From Bacteroidaceae bacterium (GTDB taxonomy: Bacteria; Bacteroidota; Bacteroidia; Bacteroidales; Bacteroidaceae), in NCBI GenBank assembly GCA_017451645.1, contig JAFTNZ010000012.1:98198-162197 (forward strand): DNA of 64,000 nucleotides, in the 5' to 3' direction. The notes under the pieces were generated by a model, which searched no databases, had not been told where the DNA came from, and worked only from the letters and a program-made list of their open reading frames with translations. Shown here piece after piece: positions 49,805 through 57,927 of the stretch; within the stretch, counting starts at the first letter, position 1, and each line of letters begins with the position of its first letter. A program made the position numbers and the translations under genes.

Positions 49805-50758
49805 CTATTTTCTCAGCATCAAGTGCTTGGCATTCCATGCCGATGTACGGCGGGTGATGGTGAGTACGCCTGACTCGATGTCGTGCACGTTGTTCATCTC
49901 TTCGTGCAGGGCCATGGCGATGGCGGCGTAAACCTCTCCCTCCTTGCTTTCGGCTTTGGCTACGGGTTGGTTTTCTGTCATTGTTTCAGTTTTACTTGTT
50001 TCGGTTGATTTCTTGGATTGCATACCCAAACCGAGCAGACGGAAAAGTACGTAAAGAATAATCAATCCGCTGAACACTACCAACATGGCGGTAATGGCCA
50101 TACCGATACCGGCGGGGTCCTGTTCGGCAAATTTCTCTTGTTTTACGTTCTTCTCTATGGTCATGTTGTTGGTGCTGGGTGTCACGTAGCTGCTGGCTTC
50201 GTCACCCCCTTTCACCACCCATTCGGGATTGGCATCATCTACGCGGGCATACGAATGGTCTGCCTCGAGTACGGGTACTTCAATCTGGTCGATGAGCTTT
50301 CCACCGTTGTCATACAATCCTACCCAATTGATGCGGGCTGTATCAAGTGTGCAAGTGGTGTGGAAAGTACCACGGTTTGGTTCACCGTCGGCCCAGAAGA
50401 GAGCATGTTGGCGAGGCTTGATTTTGGTCAGTACATCACCTTTGGGAACATTGTAGAACACCGTATCGCCCACGCCGTTATAGACGGCCAGTTTGTATCC
50501 GGCAATATCTACCGTACCGTACGATTTGTTGAAAACTTCAATCCATGCATTGTGTACGCCATAGTCGTCCTGAAAGTTTCTTTTATTCAGACTTAACGCT
50601 TCGTTCAGTACCACTTTTGAGGTCTCGTCTTCCTGTTTGTTGCAGGAAGTGAAGCCTGAAAGCAGGATGAGAAGGAGGAGGAAAGACCCTCCCCCTGCCC
50701 CTCCGCAGGGGAGGGGAGTGAATACTCTGCGCATCATTTTATGAATGATATTTCTCAT
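49805..50758 (-). CDS. LTD-domain/OadG-like subunit of methylmalonyl-CoA decarboxylase
   Basis: The 317-residue protein combines a signal-like N-terminus (hydrophobic core FLLLLILLSGFTSC, ending in a lipobox-like Cys at about residue 39), a lamin-tail domain (about 50-185: VVLNEALSLNKRNFQD, WIEVFNKSYGTVDIAGYKL), one membrane helix (about 218-240: GIGMAITAMLVVFSGLIILYVL) and an OadG-like cytoplasmic tail. OadG-type chains hold the decarboxylase complex together. Codons 13 to 25 ([13 protein letters not shown]) are a translated family A repeat placed in frame between the n-region and the hydrophobic core of the signal peptide, and the ATG lies between two repeat copies. The gene lies between mmdA and the biotin carrier. 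Confidence 0.8.
   Translation of the reverse strand: MRNIIHKMMRRVFTPLPCGGAGGGSFLLLLILLSGFTSCNKQEDETSKVVLNEALSLNKRNFQDDYGVHNAWIEVFNKSYGTVDIAGYKLAVYNGVGDTVFYNVPKGDVLTKIKPRQHALFWADGEPNRGTFHTTCTLDTARINWVGLYDNGGKLIDQIEVPVLEADHSYARVDDANPEWVVKGGDEASSYVTPSTNNMTIEKNVKQEKFAEQDPAGIGMAITAMLVVFSGLIILYVLFRLLGLGMQSKKSTETSKTETMTENQPVAKAESKEGEVYAAIAMALHEEMNNVHDIESGVLTITRRTSAWNAKHLMLRK
50684..50723 (+). repeat. Family A palindromic repeat inside a coding sequence
   Basis: AGACCCTCCCCCTGCCCCTC then CGCAGGGGAGGGGAGTGAAT. It lies within the minus-strand LTD/OadG gene, where it is read as [13 protein letters not shown]. Confidence 0.85.
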
Positions 50759-50792
50759 ACTCTAATAGCATTTTATAGTGTGAAGACATTTT

Positions 50793-50828
50793 ACGCCCCT
50801 CCCTTATGGAGAGGTAGGGGGTGGGTCT
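50793..50828 (-). repeat. Family A palindromic repeat, reverse copy
   Basis: ACGCCCCTCCCTTATGGAGA then GGTAGGGGGTGGGTCT. It pairs with 50684-50723 and lies between the LTD/OadG start and the mmdA stop. Confidence 0.8.
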
Positions 50829-50835
50829 TCTTTTT

Positions 50836-52389
50836 TTACAATGGGATATTACCGTGCTTCTTTGCCGGATTGGTCAGTTTCTTTGTCTGCAACTGGGCCA
50901 ATGCGCGGATGATGCGGAAGCGGGTGTTGCGCGGTTCGATGACGTCGTCGATGTAGCCATACTTGGCCGCATTGTACGGGTTGGCGAACAGCTTGGTGTA
51001 TTCGGCTTCCTTCTCAGCCAGGTATTCGGCAGGATTTTCCTTCTCCTTGGCCTCCTTGGCATAGAGAACGGCTACGGCACCCGAGCCACCCATTACGGCA
51101 ATTTCGGCTGAAGGCCAAGCATAGTTGATGTCGCCACGCAACTGCTTGCAACTCATCACGATGTGGCTACCACCGTATGACTTGCGCAGGGTAACGGTCA
51201 CCTTGGGTACGGTGGCTTCGCCGTAAGCGTAGAGCAACTTGGCACCGTGCAGGATGACGGCGTTGTACTCCTGTCCGGTTCCCGGCAAGAAGCCCGGCAC
51301 GTCAACGAGTGACACGATGGGGATGTTGAAAGCATCGCAGAAGCGGACGAAGCGGGCACCCTTGCGTGAGGCGTTGCAATCGAGCACACCGGCGTAGCGG
51401 CAGGGCTGGTTGGCCACGATGCCGACTGACTGGCCGTTGAAGCGGGCAAAACCGATGATGATGTTGGTGGCATAGTCCTTCTGCACTTCGAGGAACTTGC
51501 CGTCGTCAACGATGGCACCGATAACCTCGTACATGTCGTAAGCCTTGTTGGGATTGTCGGGGATGATTTCATTAAGAGAATCTTCCACACGGTCGATGGG
51601 GTCGGTGCACTCTGTGAGCGGAGCCTCCTCCTGGTTGTTTTGGGGGATGTAGCTCAACAATTCACGGATAAGGGCCAATCCCTCTTCCTCCGTTTGTGCG
51701 GTAAAGTGGGTCACACCACTCTTGGTTGAGTGTACGCTGGCACCACCGAGCTGTTCTTGAGTCACGTCTTCACCCGTTACGGTTTTCACTACGGCAGGGC
51801 CGGTGAGGAACATGTAGGATGTACCTTCCATCATCAGCGTGAAGTCGGTCAATGCCGGAGAATATACGGCACCACCGGCGCAAGGGCCGAAGATACCAGA
51901 GATTTGGGGCACCACACCCGAAGCAAGGATATTGCGCTGGAAGATTTCAGCATATCCGGCCAAGGCGTTGATACCCTCCTGGATACGTGCACCACCCGAG
52001 TCGTTGATGCCGATGCAGGGGGCACCCATCTTCATGGCCATATCCATCACCTTGCAAATCTTCTGTGCCATAGTCTCTGACAACGAACCGCCGAACACGG
52101 TGAAGTCTTGTGCAAAGACATATACCAGACGTCCGTCGATGGTTCCCGAACCGGTCACCACGCCATCGCCCAAGAACGATTTCTTCTCTTGTCCGAAGTT
52201 GGTGCAACGATGGGTCACGAACATGTCCATCTCTTCAAAACTGCCCTCGTCGAGCAACATGGCGATGCGCTCACGGGCGGTATATTTTCCTTTCTCATGT
52301 TGTTTGGCAATAGCCTTTTCGCCACCACCCAGACGGGCTTTGGTGCGGAGCTCTACCAATTCTTTGATTCTCTCTAATTGCTTGCTCAT
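50836..52389 (-). CDS. mmdA: Methylmalonyl-CoA decarboxylase alpha subunit (carboxyltransferase)
   Basis: I start at [20 protein letters not shown] (517 residues); the longer frame would translate a family A repeat ([11 protein letters not shown]). [39 protein letters not shown] and the later [10 protein letters not shown] are classic for the carboxyltransferase domain. It moves CO2 from (S)-methylmalonyl-CoA to biotin, forming propionyl-CoA. It lies 200 bases after the epimerase gene on the same strand. The length fits MmdA/PccB. Confidence 0.95.
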   Translation of the reverse strand: MSKQLERIKELVELRTKARLGGGEKAIAKQHEKGKYTARERIAMLLDEGSFEEMDMFVTHRCTNFGQEKKSFLGDGVVTGSGTIDGRLVYVFAQDFTVFGGSLSETMAQKICKVMDMAMKMGAPCIGINDSGGARIQEGINALAGYAEIFQRNILASGVVPQISGIFGPCAGGAVYSPALTDFTLMMEGTSYMFLTGPAVVKTVTGEDVTQEQLGGASVHSTKSGVTHFTAQTEEEGLALIRELLSYIPQNNQEEAPLTECTDPIDRVEDSLNEIIPDNPNKAYDMYEVIGAIVDDGKFLEVQKDYATNIIIGFARFNGQSVGIVANQPCRYAGVLDCNASRKGARFVRFCDAFNIPIVSLVDVPGFLPGTGQEYNAVILHGAKLLYAYGEATVPKVTVTLRKSYGGSHIVMSCKQLRGDINYAWPSAEIAVMGGSGAVAVLYAKEAKEKENPAEYLAEKEAEYTKLFANPYNAAKYGYIDDVIEPRNTRFRIIRALAQLQTKKLTNPAKKHGNIPL

Positions 52390-52400
52390 AAATAAATGGG

Positions 52401-52439
52401 GACCCTTCCCCTTGCCCCTCCACAAGGGAGGGGAGTGAA
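52401..52439 (+). repeat. GC-rich palindromic repeat (family A), forward copy
   Basis: GACCCTTCCCCTTGCCCCTC then CACAAGGGAGGGGAGTGAAA. It starts 11 bases upstream of the mmdA start codon. Confidence 0.8.
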
Positions 52440-52545
52440 AAGTTCTGTCCCTTGTTTTTGTCGTTATTTAACTGATTATTATTTTTTCTCCCGTAGATAG
52501 CGAAAACCTCCCTTTCATATAGTACTGTTTGTAGTTTACAGACTA

Positions 52546-52583
52546 TTCACTCCCCTCCCTTGTGGAGGGGTAGGGGGAGGGTC
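52546..52583 (-). repeat. GC-rich palindromic repeat (family A), reverse copy
   Basis: TTCACTCCCCTCCCTTGTGG then AGGGGTAGGGGGAGGGTC. It ends three bases before the stop codon of the epimerase gene and pairs with 52401-52439. Confidence 0.8.
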
Positions 52584-52586
52584 TCC

Positions 52587-52991
52587 TTATTGTTCACAAA
52601 GTTCAGTCAACACACCTTGAGTTGATTTCGGGTGAAGGAAAGCGATATTCAAACCTTCTGCTCCTCCGCGTGGGGCCTTGTCAATCAGGCGGATGCCCTT
52701 CTCTTCAGCCTCGGCCAATGCGTTGGCCACACCGTCTTCGATGGCGAAAGCCACATGGTGTACGCCGGCACCCTTGTTCTCGATGAACTTGGCAATGGTA
52801 CTCTCGGGGCTTGTCGGCTCCAACAACTCAATCTTCGTGTCACCAACCTTCAGGAAAGCGGTGCGCACCTTCTGGTCTTCCACTGTTTCGATGTTGTAAC
52901 ACTTCAGTCCCAATACGTTCTCGTAGTAGGGGAGGGCCTCTTCAATGCTCTTGACGGCAATGCCCAGATGCTCGATATGAGAAATCTTCAT
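52587..52991 (-). CDS. mce: Methylmalonyl-CoA epimerase
   Basis: The 134-residue VOC-fold protein interconverts (R)- and (S)-methylmalonyl-CoA. H8 (IEHLGIAV) and the HHVAFAIED motif are metal ligands, and the C-terminal GVLTELCEQ supplies the last Glu. It is the first gene of the operon, with a strong promoter 49 bases upstream. The following genes carry out decarboxylation to propionyl-CoA. Confidence 0.93.
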   Translation of the reverse strand: MKISHIEHLGIAVKSIEEALPYYENVLGLKCYNIETVEDQKVRTAFLKVGDTKIELLEPTSPESTIAKFIENKGAGVHHVAFAIEDGVANALAEAEEKGIRLIDKAPRGGAEGLNIAFLHPKSTQGVLTELCEQ

Positions 52992-53039
52992 AACGCGTTT
53001 TTATTTTAGTTGATTATACCTTTATTATATAATATTGCG

Positions 53040-53071
53040 CAAAGTTACTAAGAATGTGTAATACTATCAAA
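53040..53071 (-). promoter_or_regulatory. Bacteroidetes-type promoter of the mce-mmd operon
   Basis: On the minus strand TTTG (53068-53071), a 20-base spacer and TAACTTTG (53040-53047). It is a full match to the consensus, just ahead of mce. Confidence 0.75.
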
Positions 53072-53181
53072 CTTTTCTTGTTTTTATTCCTCAAAAAGCT
53101 CCGATTTGGTATGGAAAATGGCCTTTGATATAGCTTGATAAGCCTAAAAAAGAACCCGTATATGGCAGAATCGTTTTTTCT

Positions 53182-53215
53182 TTTGCATGGTTTTTGAAAA
53201 ACATTCGTACCTTTG
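53182..53215 (+). promoter_or_regulatory. Bacteroidetes-type promoter for the acetyltransferase gene
   Basis: TTTG (53182-53185), a 22-base spacer and TACCTTTG (53208-53215), 25 bases before the ATG at 53241. Confidence 0.7.
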
Positions 53216-53240
53216 TTTCCGTATTGCAAACTTATGACAA

Positions 53241-53807
53241 ATGATTACAGAGAAACAGATAACTCCATCGCTTGCCGATGATGCACAGGTTCGTTCACTT
53301 TACGAGACGGCTTTTCCTGTGGAGGAGCAGATTCCATACGAAGACTTGAAACGCTTGATGGTGGAAATGCCACTCGACTTTACCGCTTATTATGTGGGAG
53401 GTGAGTTCCTTGGCTTTACCATTGTCTATCCTCGCCAGTCGTTCAATTGGTTTTGGTACTTTGCCGTGCGTGAGGAGCTTCGTGGCAAAGGGGTAGGGCA
53501 ACAAATCCTTACCCGTCTGCTGGAAAGATACAAGGACAGGGCTAACATCCTCGATATGGAGTCGCCCGAGCAACCGGAGTGTGACAATCGTGAACAACGT
53601 CGCCGGCGTCATGCCTTCTACTTGCGGAATGGCTTTCGCGACACGGGGGTGGGCAAGTTGTTCGACGGAGTGGATATGACCATCCTGATGAATGGCGAGG
53701 GCACGTTCACCTTGCAAGATTATGATATGGTACTCAATGAACTACGCTCGTTTTGGAGCGCAATGCCGGAGGATAAGAATCATGAAACTGCTTTGGATAG
53801 ACCTTAA
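53241..53807 (+). CDS. GNAT family N-acetyltransferase
   Basis: The 188-residue protein has the acetyl-CoA-binding motif FAVREELRGKGVGQQILT at about residues 72-90, with R-G-K-G-V-G as the pyrophosphate loop. DMESPEQPECDNREQRRRRHAFYLRNGF follows, seen as DMESPEQP and HAFYLRNGF. The acetyl acceptor is unknown. The end of the gene overlaps the start of the radical SAM gene by 26 bases, so the two are coupled. The C-terminal 35 residues may be extra to the fold. Confidence 0.85.
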   Translation: MITEKQITPSLADDAQVRSLYETAFPVEEQIPYEDLKRLMVEMPLDFTAYYVGGEFLGFTIVYPRQSFNWFWYFAVREELRGKGVGQQILTRLLERYKDRANILDMESPEQPECDNREQRRRRHAFYLRNGFRDTGVGKLFDGVDMTILMNGEGTFTLQDYDMVLNELRSFWSAMPEDKNHETALDRP

Positions 53808-55533
53808 TTGCTCATATGCCCATAGCTCTTTGGCTTTGCCGGCACTTCATGCCCAGGTGATGCATCGTGCAGATGTGGAGTGGGAGGTGGTGCGCACTAC
53901 GAACAACGAATCCGTAGGTACAACCGTCGATGCCATCTATGCCCATCGGCCCGATGTGATAGCCTCCACGGCATGGCTCTTCACGCACGAACAACTGCTC
54001 CATATCATTGGGCGGGCAAAGGCGCTTATGCCTCGTGTGAAGGTGGTGTTGGGAGGTCCCGAGTTTTTGGGCGACAATGAGGCTTACCTGCGTCGGCATC
54101 CCGAGGTGGATGCGGTATTTCGTGGCGAAGGCGAAGAGAGTTTCGCCCGTTGGCTCGATGTCTGGGATGAGCCGGAGAAGTGGGCAGAGATTGAGGGTGT
54201 GTGTTATATCAGGGAGTTAAAAGGAGGAGTTCAGGAGTTGCAGGAGTTCAGGAGTTCAGACAATACTCCTGCTTGCATGGACACAGAACATTTGTCTGCA
54301 ACTCCTGTACTCCTGAACTCCTGTACTCCTCACAAAACATACCACGACGGTGGCTTTGCCCGCGTAATCTCCTTCGACCAGTTGCTCCCTCCCGAAGAGA
54401 GTCCTCTGTTCACGTGGGACAAGCCCTTTGTGCAGGTGGAGACCACCCGTGGGTGTTTCAACACCTGTGCCTTTTGCGTCAGTGGGGTGGGCGACCCTAT
54501 CCGGGTGCTTCCTATCGGCGAAATCCGCAGGAGGCTCGTCCGCATCCGTGAGCGCGGTATCCGCGATGTGCGTGTCCTCGACCGTACGTTCAACTTCCAT
54601 CCCCGTCAAGCCATCGGGCTGATGCACCTGTTTGCCGAGTTTCATCCCCATTTGCGCTTTCATCTGGAGATACATCCGGCACTTCTTCCCCAATCGGTGC
54701 GCGACGTGCTGGCCACCCTTCCCGATGGATTGCTCCATTTGGAGGCCGGCATTCAGAGTCTTCGTCAGGAGGTGCTGGACATGAGTCGTCGCAAGGGCAC
54801 ACTTGAACAGGCGCTCGATGGTCTCCGTTTCCTCTGCTCGTTGCCCAATCTGGTCACTCATGCCGACCTCATTGCCGGTCTTCCTCTCTACACCCTTGCA
54901 CAGATTTACGAAGATGTCCGTACCTTGGCCGGTTATCAGGCCGGTGAGATACAACTCGAGTCTTTGAAAATCCTGCCGGGCACACTGATGCGGCGCGATG
55001 CGGAGAAGTTGGGCATCCGCTATTCTCCACTTCCCCCGTACGAGGTGTTGGAGACGGCCTCCATCACCAGTGCCCAGTTGCAAGAGGCCCGTCGCCTTTC
55101 GCGTCTGCTCGATGCCTATTACAATACCACTGCCTGGCAGGCGCTCACCCGTCGGCTCATCATCCATGAGGAGGATTTCATGCACCGTTTCCTGGATTAT
55201 CTGACAACGCACAACTACATCGACCAACCCCTGAGCCTCGAGCGTCGTGGTGAATTGCTCTATCTCTTCTGTCGCGACCATTATCCCGCTTACATCACCG
55301 AAGCTACGGTGGCATGGATAGAGACCGGCATGTCCCTGCGCAAGGCACCTGCCGAGCATGTGGTGCGTGGCCGGCTCCAACCGCCTGCCGGTTGGCAGGT
55401 GCTGTATGGCGTGTACGACGAATCGCTCCGCCTCTGCCACCTCCCCACCGGCCCCGATGGGCAAGGCTACTGGTTCGGCTACGACAGCACTTCACAGCGT
55501 CCGGCGCCCATCTTCAAGGCGGTGGCAGGGTAA
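53782..55533 (+). CDS. B12-binding domain radical SAM protein, DUF4080-type, with in-frame repeat insertion
   Basis: I start at MKLLWIDLNCSYAHSSLALP (583 residues), within the end of the acetyltransferase gene. An N-terminal cobalamin-binding-like domain (about 1-140; VVLGGPEFLGDN, VFRGEGEESFARW) precedes the radical SAM core. The cluster Cys are C225, C229 and C232 in TRGCFNTCAFC. The C-terminus fits DUF4080. Radical SAM/B12 enzymes methylate or rearrange unactivated carbons; the substrate is not known. Codons at about residues 148-183 are encoded by an inverted octamer repeat (54225-54330) read as GVQELQEFRSSDN and ATPVLLNSCTPHK, an apparent insertion before the TYHDGGFARVISFDQ segment. Confidence 0.85.
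   Translation: MKLLWIDLNCSYAHSSLALPALHAQVMHRADVEWEVVRTTNNESVGTTVDAIYAHRPDVIASTAWLFTHEQLLHIIGRAKALMPRVKVVLGGPEFLGDNEAYLRRHPEVDAVFRGEGEESFARWLDVWDEPEKWAEIEGVCYIRELKGGVQELQEFRSSDNTPACMDTEHLSATPVLLNSCTPHKTYHDGGFARVISFDQLLPPEESPLFTWDKPFVQVETTRGCFNTCAFCVSGVGDPIRVLPIGEIRRRLVRIRERGIRDVRVLDRTFNFHPRQAIGLMHLFAEFHPHLRFHLEIHPALLPQSVRDVLATLPDGLLHLEAGIQSLRQEVLDMSRRKGTLEQALDGLRFLCSLPNLVTHADLIAGLPLYTLAQIYEDVRTLAGYQAGEIQLESLKILPGTLMRRDAEKLGIRYSPLPPYEVLETASITSAQLQEARRLSRLLDAYYNTTAWQALTRRLIIHEEDFMHRFLDYLTTHNYIDQPLSLERRGELLYLFCRDHYPAYITEATVAWIETGMSLRKAPAEHVVRGRLQPPAGWQVLYGVYDESLRLCHLPTGPDGQGYWFGYDSTSQRPAPIFKAVAG
54225..54330. repeat. Inverted octamer repeat inside a coding sequence
   Basis: The left arm (54225-54260) has four CAGGAGTT-type units and the right arm (54295-54330) four AACTCCTG-type units. 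Arms of 36 bases pair with few mismatches around a 34-base spacer. The whole element keeps the reading frame of the radical SAM gene. Confidence 0.8.
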
Positions 55534-55596
55534 AGAGGGTATTATGTGATTCTCACTTGAAAAATGATTCGTTTGGTTTTAATGTCAATAGAGAAT

Positions 55597-56850
55597 ATGT
55601 CAAAAAGATTCTTTTTCCCATTGTTCATGATGCTTCTGTGGCATGCGGCAACAGCGCAGATACATGTGTCAATAACTGGAAACGACCGTAGTTGCGGTTC
55701 ACGGTTTGCACCTTTTCGTACAATACAGTATGCCGTGGATGTGGCAACGCCTGGAGACACCATATGGATACACGAAGGGAGATACACTATTTCAAGCCCA
55801 ATAAGAATACCGGAGAAACAGACCTCATCCACTCGCCGTTGCTACCTTTGGGCAGAAGGCGAGGTCATTATAGACGGCTCGGCTATGAATTGTGCCAATG
55901 AGGGACAATTCAAAAATGGCCGTTGCATATATGTCGGTTGTCACGCCAATTACTGGCACTTCAAAGGATTGACATTGTGTAATGCAACAGACAATGGCAT
56001 GAAGGTGGAGGGGTCATATAATATCGTGGAGCAATGCGTTTTTCACGATAATAACGACACCGGATTGCAGTTAGGCATGGGTATGATTATGGACGAAAGT
56101 CAGTTGCCTCCGGGCTTTCCTATAGGGGAACCGCTCGCCAATCCTGATTATAGATTTTGTCGTGGCAACAAGGTCATCAATTGCGATTCATATAATAATG
56201 CAGACCTGAGAAGATTCAGCGGACAAGCAGGCAAAGGCGGTAATGCCGATGGCTTTGCATGCAAACTGTATCCGGGGCCAGGTAACGAATTCCACGGATG
56301 TAGGGCATGGAACAATTCGGATGATAATTGGGATCTTTATATGACTTATCATCCGGTGATTATTGACAGTTGTTGGGCATACAAGGCCGGATACACAGCA
56401 GACGGCCTTCCTGCCGGTAATGGTAGCGGTTTCAAACTTGGTGGTGGAGGTTCCAGTGGCGGGGCTGCTTTCCCGCGTTCAATGGGCGTTCACATTATCA
56501 GCAACTGTGTTACATTCGGTAATTTGGCTTCGGGCTTCGACCAGAATGGAGCCGCCGAGGGAATGATTCTTGTCAACAATATAGCTTGGGGTAATGCCTG
56601 CAACTATATGTTCAATGCGCCTCTATTGAAGGGGAAAATCCGTATGCGTGGATGCATAGGGTTCGACGGAAAATATGAGAATCACAAGATTCTGACCAAC
56701 AATATCACCAATTCATTGGATGCGGATGGCAATATGTGGGAGAATAATCAGACGGGGCGCTTTGTCAGTCTTTCGCCTTCCCTTTTTATGGCGCCACGTA
56801 AGGCTGACGGTTCATTGCCTGATAATGGTTTTGCAAAACAGAAAAAGTGA
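55597..56850 (+). CDS. Secreted PL9 pectate lyase
   Basis: I start at MSKRFFFPLFMMLLWHAATAQ (signal peptide; 417 residues); upstream ATGs at 55564 and 55582 are alternatives. It is a parallel beta-helix protein. D218 (NADGFACKL), D242, D243 and D246 (NNSDDNWDLY) have the same spacing as the calcium ligands D209, D233, D234 and D237 of Dickeya Pel9A as I recall them. K280 (GSGFKLGG) is near the expected place of the catalytic base. PL9 enzymes cut homogalacturonan by beta-elimination. It is 60 bases after the radical SAM gene. The GH28 gene at 59421 could act on the same substrate class. Confidence 0.9.
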   Translation: MSKRFFFPLFMMLLWHAATAQIHVSITGNDRSCGSRFAPFRTIQYAVDVATPGDTIWIHEGRYTISSPIRIPEKQTSSTRRCYLWAEGEVIIDGSAMNCANEGQFKNGRCIYVGCHANYWHFKGLTLCNATDNGMKVEGSYNIVEQCVFHDNNDTGLQLGMGMIMDESQLPPGFPIGEPLANPDYRFCRGNKVINCDSYNNADLRRFSGQAGKGGNADGFACKLYPGPGNEFHGCRAWNNSDDNWDLYMTYHPVIIDSCWAYKAGYTADGLPAGNGSGFKLGGGGSSGGAAFPRSMGVHIISNCVTFGNLASGFDQNGAAEGMILVNNIAWGNACNYMFNAPLLKGKIRMRGCIGFDGKYENHKILTNNITNSLDADGNMWENNQTGRFVSLSPSLFMAPRKADGSLPDNGFAKQKK

Positions 56851-56918
56851 TTCGTTCATCTCCCTTTAGCCATTCTTTTATTAGAGTGTGGCTGTTTTTT
56901 CGCACCCTTTTAACTTAA

Positions 56919-56992
56919 AGTGTATGGTGTAGTGCGGCACTACGATGTAGTGTAATGCCGCATTACACTATTGTGCAGTGCCGTACTACACT
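56919..56992. repeat. Cluster of three related palindromes after the pectate lyase gene
   Basis: GTAGTGCGGCACTAC (56929-56943), TAGTGTAATGCC plus GCATTACACTA (56948-56970) and GTGCAGTGCCGTACTACAC (56973-56991) follow each other. Each is nearly self-complementary and they can also pair with one another into a branched structure. It probably ends the pectate lyase transcript. Confidence 0.65.
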
Positions 56993-57029
56993 TTTCCTCC
57001 TTTTCCATGGCCGGATGGAAAAATAACTA

Positions 57030-57037
57030 TATCTTTG
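57030..57037 (+). promoter_or_regulatory. TATCTTTG promoter box for the HU-like gene
   Basis: A perfect TAnnTTTG box, 32 bases before the ATG at 57070; no TTTG is visible at -33. Confidence 0.5.
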
Positions 57038-57069
57038 CAGAAGTTTAACTGAACTCCATTGAATGAATC

Positions 57070-57531
57070 ATGAAAAAGGAAATTGGTAAAATCGATAAGG
57101 CTGCCATGTCGTTGGAAATTGTCCGTCAGCCTGTACCTTTTAAGGAAGAGGAGGTGATGTATTCCCTTCGGGTGAGCAAGCAATCCGTCATTTCGTTCGA
57201 CAAGTTGGCCTATCGCGAAATGTCAGTGCGTGGTGTCCGTCCCGCTTTGGCCCGTATGGTGGCCGAGGAGTTGGGCGATGCTCTCCGCTCGTGGCTTTCA
57301 GCCGGTCATGCCGTCAACATTGCCGGGGTAGGGACCCTGCGCCCCGTGGTCAATAGCAAGGCACAAGTGCGTCCTCACGACTGCTCTGTAGATGATGTCC
57401 GTCAGGCCAAACTCCGCTTCTACCCCTCGCTGGAAATGAAGGAGATGTTTCGCAATGGTCATTTCCACATCCGCAATCGCGAAGAATTCCTCGCAAAGTG
57501 GGAGCGGGAACATGGCGAAGGGGAGGAATAA
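57070..57531 (+). CDS. HU-related DNA-binding protein
   Basis: The 153-residue protein fits the Bacteroidetes HU-like family (TIGR01201-type). A helical part (LARMVAEELGDALRSWLSAGHAVNIAGVGTLRPVV, here VAEELGDALRSWLSAG and VNIAGVGTLRPVV) is followed by a beta-arm region with SKAQVRPHD. It would bind and bend DNA as a nucleoid protein. It is a single-gene unit; the next genes are convergent. The C-terminal tail (EFLAKWEREHGEGEE) is charged. Confidence 0.82.
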   Translation: MKKEIGKIDKAAMSLEIVRQPVPFKEEEVMYSLRVSKQSVISFDKLAYREMSVRGVRPALARMVAEELGDALRSWLSAGHAVNIAGVGTLRPVVNSKAQVRPHDCSVDDVRQAKLRFYPSLEMKEMFRNGHFHIRNREEFLAKWEREHGEGEE

Positions 57532-57615
57532 CTCCCGATGTGAATTGCACTTTTTATAGTTACAATGTTATTTCAGATTGCGGGGTGTGCACACATCCTC
57601 GCGAATTAAAATAAT

Positions 57616-57819
57616 CTAAGGATACTCCATCATCAATTCGTCCGCCAAATAGAGGTCGCTACGGCAGTGCAGGTCGGCTATCCCCTCTTGTAACAGTTGG
57701 AAAGTGGTGGAATGATAAAACAAGTCCATCGCTTCGCCCAAAGATATGCCCTTCAGTTTGGCAAATTCCTGGATGACACGTGCATATTTCAATAACTTTA
57801 TAACTCCTACTGCATCCAT
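57616..57819 (-). CDS. DUF3791 protein (short), possible antitoxin-like partner
   Basis: The 67-residue protein (MDAVGVIKLLKYARVIQEFA, GISLGEAMDLFYHSTTFQLL, LYLADELMMEY) fits DUF3791. In this phylum DUF3791 genes usually sit beside a DUF3990 gene, a predicted ADP-ribosyltransferase-like toxin. Here its ATG comes three bases after the stop of a short DUF3990-like remnant, and a second DUF3791 gene lies upstream. The intact toxin is missing. Confidence 0.72.
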   Translation of the reverse strand: MDAVGVIKLLKYARVIQEFAKLKGISLGEAMDLFYHSTTFQLLQEGIADLHCRSDLYLADELMMEYP

Positions 57820-57822
57820 ACG

Positions 57823-57927
57823 TCAATTCAGTTTTATTGCTTCCTTAAAATGTAGATACATATTCAATGCTTCTTGGTTCAATATGCATATTTGGTGATT
57901 GGGCTTATGACAAAATCCCCCTTTCTT
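57823..57927 (-). pseudogene. Remnant of a DUF3990-like gene end
   Basis: In one minus-strand frame, the sequence ends HQICILNQEALNMYLHFKEA then IKLN and a stop at 57823. This resembles the C-terminal tail of DUF3990 proteins as I recall them. The frame opens only about 34 codons earlier and has no start. The stop lies three bases before the short DUF3791 gene, as expected if it was the middle gene of a DUF3791-DUF3990-DUF3791 locus that lost most of its toxin gene. Confidence 0.4.

Noticed and set aside
39307-52583. Insertion sequences bounded by the GC-rich inverted repeats
   Set aside because: The pairs enclose only 30-110 bases, and no transposase gene or target duplication was seen.
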